From Paenibacillus validus NBRC 15382 (lineage in GTDB: Bacteria > Bacillota > Bacilli > Paenibacillales > NBRC-103111), in contig NZ_BIMH01000023.1 in assembly GCF_004000985.1 (NCBI RefSeq), positions 1 through 64,000 of the forward strand: a DNA stretch of 64,000 nucleotides. The letters run 5' to 3'. The notes under the pieces were generated by a model. It saw only the letters and a program-made list of their open reading frames with translations. It did no database searches and was not told the DNA's origin. Of this stretch, positions 51,621 to 59,419 are shown one piece after another; position 1 is the first letter of the stretch, and each line of letters begins with the position of its first letter. Made by a program: the position numbers and the translations under genes.

Positions 51621-52871
51621 ATGAAAAAAACAAGGCTGGTTATGATTGTAGCAATGTTGGTTTCTGTATTTGCAGCGGGGTGCGGGAACTCGTCGTCGTC
51701 TTCTTCCGAACCGACGATCGTCATCGGGGAGACCGAGCCGCTTTCCGGACCGCTTGCCGTTTATGGCGTGCCGCAAAATAACAGCATCAAGCTCGCCGTC
51801 AAACATATCAATGAGCGGGGCGGAATCGACGTCGGGGGGAAGAAACATAGGATTGAGCTGGTTTCGCTCGACGATCAATTCAACCCGACAACCGCACTTA
51901 GCAATATCAAGAAAATGGTGGAGCACGAGAAGATCCAGTTTCTCGTCGGTTTCATGAGCGGCTCCTCGGTAATGCCCGCCTTTCCTTACATTAAAGAAAA
52001 TAAGCTTCCGACCCTTGTCGGCGTAGCTCCCGACAAAGCGATCACGGCAACGAACAACCCCTACGTCTTCCACGTCCGCCCGCCGAGTGACTTCACGGGC
52101 CTGACGAGCGGAAGGTTTATCGGCGAAGAGCTGAACGTAAAAACGATGGCTGTGGTCGGTACGACCGCCCAAGGGTTCTTCAAGGACCTGATCGAGGGTG
52201 TACAGCAGGGGCTTCAATCCACCGGCGGCAGCATCACAACGGTACAGGGCTTCAAAGTCGGAGATCAGGATATTACGGCACAGCTGACAGCGGCAATCGC
52301 GACGAAACCGGATGCCATTTACGTCGGGGCCGACGTAGAATCAGCGGCGTTCGTCTATAAACAAGCCAAAGAATTGGGATATAAGGGCCGACTGCTCGGT
52401 TTCAACGGAGGCTCGAAGGCACAGTTTGAGAAAATTGTTTCCGCCGATGTGCTCGAAGGCATCTACGACATGATTCCGGCAGAAATCAATCCGTCCGATC
52501 ATTCGATCAACGGTCCATACGCGCAGACCTTCCTGGATAAATATAAAGCGGAATATAACGTGGAAGCGCCGCCAAGCACCGGCTACGGTTACGATCTGAT
52601 GAACATTCTGGCCGCGGCGATCGAGCAGGCTGGAACGACGGACGCGGATGCGGTCGTGAAAGCGCTGAACGAGATGCCGGTTCCGAAAGAGCATATGACG
52701 ATGAAATGGATCCCGGTGGAAGGCAAGATGTTTGACAAGAACAATCAGGCCTATGTGCCGAATGCAAGCTTCGTATGGACGGGCGGAGATAAGAAGGTCC
52801 ATAAAGAAATGAACAGCCCTGTCCAAGAATACTCGGAAGGATTGGCCAAAATCAGAAACGCGTCCAAGTAA
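51621..52871 (+). CDS. LivJ-like substrate-binding lipoprotein
   Basis: A 416-residue lipoprotein with lipobox FAAGC and a Ser-rich linker, then a type 1 periplasmic-binding fold (IVIGETEPLSGPLAVYGVPQ, ELVSLDDQFNPTTALSNIKK). LivJ-like proteins bind branched amino acids, amides, urea or aromatic acids. AAAGGGG precedes ATG 51621. The neighbouring catabolic genes suggest a carboxylic or amide compound. The gene is in the middle of the operon. Confidence 0.92.
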   Translation: MKKTRLVMIVAMLVSVFAAGCGNSSSSSSEPTIVIGETEPLSGPLAVYGVPQNNSIKLAVKHINERGGIDVGGKKHRIELVSLDDQFNPTTALSNIKKMVEHEKIQFLVGFMSGSSVMPAFPYIKENKLPTLVGVAPDKAITATNNPYVFHVRPPSDFTGLTSGRFIGEELNVKTMAVVGTTAQGFFKDLIEGVQQGLQSTGGSITTVQGFKVGDQDITAQLTAAIATKPDAIYVGADVESAAFVYKQAKELGYKGRLLGFNGGSKAQFEKIVSADVLEGIYDMIPAEINPSDHSINGPYAQTFLDKYKAEYNVEAPPSTGYGYDLMNILAAAIEQAGTTDADAVVKALNEMPVPKEHMTMKWIPVEGKMFDKNNQAYVPNASFVWTGGDKKVHKEMNSPVQEYSEGLAKIRNASK

Positions 52872-52954
52872 ACAAAAGCGAGGATGGCCGGGCCGCCGAT
52901 ACGCTTCGGACGGGTCCGGCCAAACGAACATAGGCTTCGAACGGAGGGACTATA

Positions 52955-53821
52955 TTGAATGAGCTTTTGCAGCAGTTGGCGAACGGGTTGGTCATGTCCA
53001 GCCTGTACCTGCTCCTTGCGTTAGGTTTGTCTTTGGTATTCGGGGTTCTGCATATTCCTCATTTTGCATTCGGGTCGGTCGCGGTGCTCGGCGGATATTT
53101 CGGCTTGGTGTTTATCAATCGGATGGGCTTTCCCATCTGGATATCCATCCTGCTGGCGATCGCGATTTCAACGGCAGCGGGCATTCTGCTGGAGCGGCTC
53201 CCGTACAAGAACGCGAATGAGCTGCCTCCCCTCAATATATTTATTATTTCACTGGGACTGATGACGTTCCTGAATAATACGATGCAGCTGATCTTCGGGC
53301 CGGACCAGTTCCAGGTCAAATTGGACGCGGGCGGCATGATCAAGCTTGGTCCCGTTATGCTTACCGAACTGCGCTTGATTCTGATCCTGACCGCAATCAG
53401 CATTACGGTGGCGACAGCCGTTATTTTGAAGAAGAGCAAGCTGGGCACAGCGATTCGTGCCGTCGCCGAGAACCGTGAAGCAGCCCTGCTGATGGGCATC
53501 AGCATCAAAGGCATATCGGCATTTGTATTTGGCTTTGCCTCGGCTGTAGGCGCCCTCGTCGGTATCTTGTATGGAGGATTGTATTCCCTGGTCCCGACCC
53601 GGGGCAACGATCTGATCTTTTTCGGTTTTGCGGCGCTCGTATTGGCCGGAATGGGCAACCTCATGGGAACGATCATATCCTGTTTGATTATCGGCATCTT
53701 CCAATCTCTGACCATCGGATACATTTCGAGCCATTATTCAACCGTAGCGGTTTTCGTGATGATCATTCTGGTTCTTGTGTTTAAGCCGATGGGGTTGTTT
53801 GCCAAGGAGGTCAGGCGATGA
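52955..53821 (+). CDS. LivH-like ABC transporter permease
   Basis: A 288-residue permease with about eight membrane segments, the LivH-type QQLANGLVMSSLYLLLALGL start and RAVAENREAALLMGISIKGI loop. Start TTG behind ACGGAGGGA. ATGA overlap with the next gene. Confidence 0.92.
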   Translation: MNELLQQLANGLVMSSLYLLLALGLSLVFGVLHIPHFAFGSVAVLGGYFGLVFINRMGFPIWISILLAIAISTAAGILLERLPYKNANELPPLNIFIISLGLMTFLNNTMQLIFGPDQFQVKLDAGGMIKLGPVMLTELRLILILTAISITVATAVILKKSKLGTAIRAVAENREAALLMGISIKGISAFVFGFASAVGALVGILYGGLYSLVPTRGNDLIFFGFAALVLAGMGNLMGTIISCLIIGIFQSLTIGYISSHYSTVAVFVMIILVLVFKPMGLFAKEVRR

Positions 53822-54798
53822 AAACGATCCTGAACCGCGGCTCCCTGCTGTCGATCGCCCTCGTCCTTCTGGCCGCCGTGATCCCTCTGTTCACCACGTC
53901 TTCTTATTACCAGGGCCTTTTCATATTAACGTTCATATGGATCGTGGTGAATCAGGGCTTAAACATTATTCTTGGATTTACAGGCTATACGTCGCTGGTG
54001 CAGGGCGGACTGTTCGGCGTCGGAGCCTATATAACGGCTATTTGCGCGACTACGTTCGGCATGAACGTTTGGTCCGCGGCACTGATCGCCATCGCGGGCA
54101 ATGGTCTGATCGCTTTGACGCTTGCCTTAATTGTGTTTCGGACCAGCGGTCATTTCTTTGCGATTCTGACATTGTCGATGTCCCTTATTCTGGATGAGCT
54201 TTTTCATAATCTGGCCATTACCGGCGGGAATCTCGGAATCTCCGGAGTACCCGGCTTGTTCCCGAGCTCATGGCCGAGAGAGACCTACTATTATTTCGTG
54301 CTGGCGGTCATGCTGCTCGCAATCGCATTCGTAGCCTGGCTGCGCAAGTCGCGACTCGGTTACGGACTGCGCGGCATCGGCTCGAATGACAGGCTGGCGG
54401 CCAGCGTAGGCGTTCCGCTGTATGTGTACAAGACGGCTTCATTTGTATTGTCGGCTTTGTTTGCCGGCGTGGGCGGGGTTTTGTACGTCTATTTTACCGG
54501 GTTTGTCAGCCCGGCGCCCTTCAACGTCGCGGCATCGATGGCGTGTCTGCTTGCCGTTGTCATCGGCGGTTCGGGAACGCTGCTCGGCCCGGTATTGGGA
54601 TCGATCCTGCTCGTGTTTTTACCGGCATGGCTGCAAAACTTCCAGGATTACCAGTTGACCATCTACGGCCTGGCCGTCATCTTAATCATCCGGTTTATGC
54701 CGAAAGGGCTGGTTGGGCTAGGGCGTTATTTCAAGCGGAATAAAGCGGTGCCGAAACCGGCAAAAACAGGCGGCGAGGAAATATCTCTGCAACGATAA
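53818..54798 (+). CDS. LivM-like ABC transporter permease
   Basis: A 326-residue permease with about nine membrane segments; LivM motifs include LNIILGFTGYTSLVQGGLFG and RGIGSNDRLAASVGVPLYVY. It ends the operon, followed by a terminator. Confidence 0.92.
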   Translation: MKTILNRGSLLSIALVLLAAVIPLFTTSSYYQGLFILTFIWIVVNQGLNIILGFTGYTSLVQGGLFGVGAYITAICATTFGMNVWSAALIAIAGNGLIALTLALIVFRTSGHFFAILTLSMSLILDELFHNLAITGGNLGISGVPGLFPSSWPRETYYYFVLAVMLLAIAFVAWLRKSRLGYGLRGIGSNDRLAASVGVPLYVYKTASFVLSALFAGVGGVLYVYFTGFVSPAPFNVAASMACLLAVVIGGSGTLLGPVLGSILLVFLPAWLQNFQDYQLTIYGLAVILIIRFMPKGLVGLGRYFKRNKAVPKPAKTGGEEISLQR

Positions 54799-54815
54799 GA
54801 TACTGTTCGAACAGC

Positions 54816-54852
54816 AAAAAAACTTATGATCATGAGGTCATAAGTTTTTTTT
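54816..54852 (+). terminator. Terminator of the dhaK-LIV operon
   Basis: AAAAAACTTATGA pairs with TCATAAGTTTTTT, then more T. Confidence 0.8.
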
Positions 54853-55121
54853 ATTTCTAAATCTTGAAATTGTAGTAGAAAGTTGAAAGCGCCCAGCCGG
54901 CCATATGGATCATTAAAAGCATGGCTAATACGGCTTCAATAGCGTTCCCTTTCAACTGGATTTGGATTGCGCGCAACGTTTAATAAATCTCACCTATTTT
55001 CAGCAATTCTGATTAAATTAACAGCAATATCCGTTATTTCAATGGCTGACATGTGTGGTATTATTGATCACGTAGCAGTCGTTTTATGTCGAATCAAATA
55101 TACAAATAGTACTATTGAGGG

Positions 55122-56000
55122 GTGGTACTGATTTCTTTAATAATTCACACTCCGACGAATCTTGCTCTCCGAAGAAATGGAATTTATGTTCGAGCGGATC
55201 AAAGCGAATGGCAGTATAATTGGCCGGTTCATACGCATGAAGGCTTTGAAATTTATTATTTCATTCGCGGGAGCGCCAATTACATTATCGGTGAGGATAT
55301 TTATGATTTGTCGCCAGGTGACATGCTGCTATTTCGCGGCAGCACGATTCATAGAGTGAATCCTGCGAAAGACGTTCCCTATGTCCGGAGTTATGTTAAC
55401 TTTACGGAATTGTTTCTCAAGGAGCAATTACCGCCCGAGATGTATCAGAAATTGTTATCGTTGTTTGACGCCCCCGGCGGCTTGCTGATTCGCTGGACAC
55501 TCGACGAGCAAGGTGAAATTGAGAGCGGTTTCCGACTTTTACAGCAAGAAATTGAACGCGAAGCGTTCGGATACGAAGTGATTCTGAAGACGTATCTTGC
55601 GCAATTGTTAATTAAGATTTACAGGAAGTCCAAGCATCTGGTCGAATTTTCGCCTACTGAACAGCCGTCCCATAGTCAGGCGAATGTAAGGCGAATTTTG
55701 CAGTACATTAACCAGCATTTCACAGAAAACATCACGCTGGCCGATCTTTCGAAAGCGCTCCATTTGAACAAATATTACATTTGTCATTCTTTTAAGGAAG
55801 TCACGGGATACACGGTTAACAATTATTTGATGAGCAAGCGGATTGAAGAGGCCAAGAAGCTGTTGCTGACGACGAATGAACCGGTTAGTGCTATCGCAGA
55901 AAAAATCGGCTTCAACACTTCGGTGCATTTCAGCCGTTCGTTTAAGCAGTATGCCGGAGTGTCGCCGCAAATTTTTCGAAAAGTAAGCGTTAGCAAATGA
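55122..56000 (+). CDS. AraC-family transcriptional regulator
   Basis: A ~292-residue regulator: N-terminal cupin sensor (WPVHTHEGFEIYYFIRGSAN) and C-terminal double HTH (ENITLADLSKALHLNKYYIC ... EPVSAIAEKIGFNTSVHFSR). The nominal GTG at 55122 overlaps GAGGGG; CTG 55128 or ATT 55131 are possible starts, so the N-terminus is uncertain by ~3 residues. It lies ~30 bp upstream of a CUT1 importer operon that ends with a GH31 gene and is likely its activator. Confidence 0.91.
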   Translation: MVLISLIIHTPTNLALRRNGIYVRADQSEWQYNWPVHTHEGFEIYYFIRGSANYIIGEDIYDLSPGDMLLFRGSTIHRVNPAKDVPYVRSYVNFTELFLKEQLPPEMYQKLLSLFDAPGGLLIRWTLDEQGEIESGFRLLQQEIEREAFGYEVILKTYLAQLLIKIYRKSKHLVEFSPTEQPSHSQANVRRILQYINQHFTENITLADLSKALHLNKYYICHSFKEVTGYTVNNYLMSKRIEEAKKLLLTTNEPVSAIAEKIGFNTSVHFSRSFKQYAGVSPQIFRKVSVSK

Positions 56001-56031
56001 CCATGTTGATTATAAGAGGGAGTTGATTGCA

Positions 56032-57336
56032 ATGAGAAAAAGCTTCAAATTTGTATCGGTTACTCTGGTTTTGGTTATGTTAGCCTTGATGTCTCTTGCT
56101 TGCGGCAAGAAAGACGACGATCCTGCAGCTTCGGACGGCAAGAAAAATGCGACGCTTGATTTCGTATGGTTCTCGGATGGCGTCGAAGGCGGAGTCATGA
56201 AGGACATTATTAAAGATTACGAAGGAAAAAATCCGAACATTAAAATCAATTTAATTGAAATTGCTTACAAGGATTTATCGACCAAAATGAAGACGATGGT
56301 CGCCGGAGGAAAGCCGCCGGCACTTGCGCGGATCAGCACAACTGAGATCGGGGCGTTCTCCAATCAGGCGTTGGATCTCGCAACTTATGTCGGAGGCGTC
56401 GATAAATTTACAGAGCAATTTATCGATTCCATTAAACCTTACTACGTGGTCGACAATAAAGTTATTGCCGCTCCGATGGATGTGACGGCAAACGGATTGA
56501 TTTATAACAAGACGCTTTTTGACAAAGCCGGAGTGAAGGTGCCTACTTCTCCCGATGCTGTATGGACTTGGGACGAATTCAGTGCAGCTTTGAAGCAGGT
56601 TATGGAAAAGGGCGGAGCCAAATACGGGATGGTATGGGACTTCACGCCACATCGCTGGTCCACGCTGCTGTACCAGTTCGGCGGCAGCATGATCAGTCAA
56701 GACGGCACGAAAGCAACGATTAACAATGAAGCGGGCGTTCAAGCGGCCGAATATTTCAAAAAGCTGCATAAGGATGGCGTCATGCCGATTTCCGTTTGGC
56801 TCGGCGGCGAAAACCCGAACAACCTATTCCGTTCCGGTACGGTAGCCGCACATTTGGCCGGAAACTGGATGGTCAGCAACTACAAAGACATTACCAACTT
56901 CGAGTGGGGCGTAACGTATATGCCGAAGGCGAAGCAGCGCTCCTCCGTTCCTGGCGGTAAATTCGTGATGGCCTTCAAAAACTCCGGTGTAGAGAAAGAA
57001 GCGGCGAGCTTCATCGAATACTTGTCCAGCAAGGAAGTGAACTCGAAATTTAATAAAGAATCTTTGTTCATGAGTCCGCGCAAAGACAGCAGCAAGCTGG
57101 ATTATGCATTCGGCAAAGAGATGTTCGAAGTATTCGCTAACGAGTTGAATAACACGGCTCCAGCCGCAGCTGAAGATTGGTCCAAGCAAGGCATCGTTCC
57201 GAAATTCAGCAACGATTTGAAAAATAATTTGGTCGAGGTCATCACCGACAAATCAACGGCCAAAGAAGCTATGGATAAAACAGCTAAAGCGATCGACAAA
57301 GCCATTAGCGACGATAAGAAAGACGATAAAAAATAA
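56032..57336 (+). CDS. Sugar ABC transporter substrate-binding lipoprotein (family 1)
   Basis: A 434-residue lipoprotein with lipobox LMSLAC and a family 1 binding fold (WFSDGVEGGVMKDIIKDYEG, DVTANGLIYNKTLFDKAGVK). GGGAG 9 nt before ATG 56032. C-terminus Lys/Asp-rich. A hairpin (57344-57370) lies before the permeases, keeping the binding protein in excess. The nearby GH31 enzyme suggests an alpha-linked oligosaccharide ligand. Confidence 0.92.
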   Translation: MRKSFKFVSVTLVLVMLALMSLACGKKDDDPAASDGKKNATLDFVWFSDGVEGGVMKDIIKDYEGKNPNIKINLIEIAYKDLSTKMKTMVAGGKPPALARISTTEIGAFSNQALDLATYVGGVDKFTEQFIDSIKPYYVVDNKVIAAPMDVTANGLIYNKTLFDKAGVKVPTSPDAVWTWDEFSAALKQVMEKGGAKYGMVWDFTPHRWSTLLYQFGGSMISQDGTKATINNEAGVQAAEYFKKLHKDGVMPISVWLGGENPNNLFRSGTVAAHLAGNWMVSNYKDITNFEWGVTYMPKAKQRSSVPGGKFVMAFKNSGVEKEAASFIEYLSSKEVNSKFNKESLFMSPRKDSSKLDYAFGKEMFEVFANELNNTAPAAAEDWSKQGIVPKFSNDLKNNLVEVITDKSTAKEAMDKTAKAIDKAISDDKKDDKK

Positions 57337-57343
57337 TAGGTTG

Positions 57344-57376
57344 AAGGCTGCTGCGATAGGCGGCAGCCTTTGATTT
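57344..57376 (+). terminator. Partial terminator after the binding-protein gene
   Basis: AAGGCTGC pairs with GCAGCCTT (with a G-C rich bulge), followed by TGATTTTTATT. Probably partial, since the permease genes follow directly. Confidence 0.6.
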
Positions 57377-57399
57377 TTATTAGGAAAGGGGAAGCAATA

Positions 57400-58305
57400 A
57401 TGTCAGCGCATGCTATGGATACCGGGATGAAGAAAAAGTCGCGGCCGAAAAAAAAGCTACAACTAGCTCCGTATTTATTTGTCTTGCCTAACTTTTTGAT
57501 TTTTTCCGTGTTTATTGTGATCCCGACGCTTATCGGTTTTGTATATTCCTTTCACGAGTACGACGGGTTAAATCCGATGAGCTTTGTAGGTATCGATAAC
57601 TACAAAGAAGTATTCGCCAATGAGGAGTTCTGGACGGCCCTGAGCAAGACCGCTTTGTATGCGGCCACTGTGGTGCCCGGTATTTATTGCTTATCATTGG
57701 CCGTAGCGATACTGCTTATTCAGCAAATTAAGCTTAGGGGTTTGTTCAGAGCCATTTTTTATTGGCCGACTATGATTTCATTCATCATTGTCGGTTTGAC
57801 CTGGAAATGGATTTTCGGAGATTTCGGTATTTTAAATTATGTGTTAACCCTTGTCGGAGCGGAGCCGGTTCACTTTCTATCTGATCCGACTTATGCCAAT
57901 CTGTCGGTTATTGTTGCGACCCTGTGGTCGCGGGTCGGGTTTTTCATGGTCATCTTCATGGCCGGATTGCAGGTCATCCCGAACGATTATTACGAAGCGG
58001 CGCATCTCGACGGCGCATCCAAGCTGCGTTCCTTCTGGAGCATCACGCTGCCTCTTTTGAAGCCAACGAGCCTGCTGGTCATCATGATTTCGTTAATCGA
58101 CGCGTTTAAGGCGTATCCGCTGATGTTCGCTCTTACGGGCGGCGGTCCGGGAAGAGAGACGACATTTATCGTTCAATATATTTATGAGATCGGCTTCGCC
58201 AAGCAAGAGCTCGGTATGGCAAGCTCCATGTCGGTCGTATTGTTCGCGCTCATTGCCGTTTTTACCGTCGTGCAATTCAAGCTCTCCAAAGGAGGCGCAA
58301 ACTAA
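57400..58305 (+). CDS. CUT1 sugar ABC transporter permease (MalF-type)
   Basis: A 301-residue permease, six membrane helices, EAA loop YYEAAHLDGASKLRSFWSIT. AAAGGGG precedes ATG 57400. Partner of the next gene, 1 bp downstream. Confidence 0.92.
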   Translation: MSAHAMDTGMKKKSRPKKKLQLAPYLFVLPNFLIFSVFIVIPTLIGFVYSFHEYDGLNPMSFVGIDNYKEVFANEEFWTALSKTALYAATVVPGIYCLSLAVAILLIQQIKLRGLFRAIFYWPTMISFIIVGLTWKWIFGDFGILNYVLTLVGAEPVHFLSDPTYANLSVIVATLWSRVGFFMVIFMAGLQVIPNDYYEAAHLDGASKLRSFWSITLPLLKPTSLLVIMISLIDAFKAYPLMFALTGGGPGRETTFIVQYIYEIGFAKQELGMASSMSVVLFALIAVFTVVQFKLSKGGAN

Positions 58306-58306
58306 T

Positions 58307-59128
58307 ATGGAAATGAAACCGCTGGTTAGAATATCGGTGTATACGCTGTTAATTGTTTTTGGATTGTTTTGGTTGTTTCCGGTACTTTGGGTCGTACTCT
58401 CGGCTTTCAAGACGAACACGGATCTGTATAGTTTTCCTCCGAGCCTTTTTCCGAAGACCGTGACGTTTGAACATTTCATTGATGCCTTTGATAAAGGGAA
58501 CTTTGGGGCTTATTTCATCAACAGCACCATCGTCACCGTTTCTTCGACGCTGCTGCTGCTGCTTATCAATTCTATGGCTGGATTCGCCTTGGCCAAGTAC
58601 CGATTTAAAGGCGATACGTTCCTCTTGGTCGGATTTATTTCCACCTTGATGATTCCTCTGGAAGTCATCATGATTCCGATTTTTAAGGTGATCAGTTTTC
58701 TCGGGCTGTACAACAATTTGCTCAGCATCATTATTCCTCCAGCGGCAACGCCAACAGGTGTGTTCCTGCTGAGACAATATTTGCTTTCCGTTCCGGATGA
58801 ACTGCTGGAAGCGGCGCGGATAGACGGCGCATCCGAGTGGAGGATCTACTCGCGAATTATTTTGCCGGTCTGCAAGCCAATCCTGGCGGTACTGGCGATC
58901 TTCTCCTTCATGTGGCGTTGGGATGATTTCTTGTGGCCGCTGATCGGGATCAGTGATCCTTCCTTGTACACGATTCAACTCGCGCTTTCCAATTTCATCG
59001 GGGAGTTCAATGTGGATTGGGGCAGTTTGCTTGCGATGTCCGTAATTACGATGATACCGGTTCTTGTCGTGTTCCTGATGTTCCAGCGCTATTTTGTCAG
59101 CGGCATGGTAACTTCGGGGATGAAATAA
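58307..59128 (+). CDS. CUT1 sugar ABC transporter permease (MalG-type)
   Basis: A 273-residue permease with the loop LLEAARIDGASEWRIYSRII. AAAGGAGG 11 nt before ATG 58307. The longer open frame upstream has no ribosome site and overlaps the previous gene. No ATPase is in the operon. Confidence 0.92.
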   Translation: MEMKPLVRISVYTLLIVFGLFWLFPVLWVVLSAFKTNTDLYSFPPSLFPKTVTFEHFIDAFDKGNFGAYFINSTIVTVSSTLLLLLINSMAGFALAKYRFKGDTFLLVGFISTLMIPLEVIMIPIFKVISFLGLYNNLLSIIIPPAATPTGVFLLRQYLLSVPDELLEAARIDGASEWRIYSRIILPVCKPILAVLAIFSFMWRWDDFLWPLIGISDPSLYTIQLALSNFIGEFNVDWGSLLAMSVITMIPVLVVFLMFQRYFVSGMVTSGMK

Positions 59129-59153
59129 AGGATCATGAATCATAACAACTTGA

Positions 59154-59188
59154 CCGCCGCAGCTATGGAGGCTGTGGCTATTTTTTCT
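59154..59188 (+). terminator. Terminator after the permease genes
   Basis: GCCGCAGC and GGCTGTGGC form a stem with a G-U pair, followed by ATTTTTTC. The rest of the 290-bp gap to the GH31 gene shows no other gene, so the GH31 gene probably has its own promoter. Confidence 0.65.
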
Positions 59189-59419
59189 CGATAGCAAGGT
59201 GTATGGAACAAATAAGGGGAAGCGGCAATCAGGGGACAATATCGGTTAAATATATAGCAACAATTGCAAAGTAAAAAAACGAGGAAATGCTATGATGAAT
59301 ATAAGATCCCGGTTAATTCCGTTGGAACGAACTTGGTTGATCGTATAACAGAATGATTAACATGTATCGGATATTGTGGTGGATATCAAAATGGTTTGGT
59401 AGGGAAGGGGTAAGGAATT

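Noticed and set aside
54883-54900. cre-like TGAAAGCGCC before the AraC gene
   Set aside because: Only the left half matches the cre consensus.
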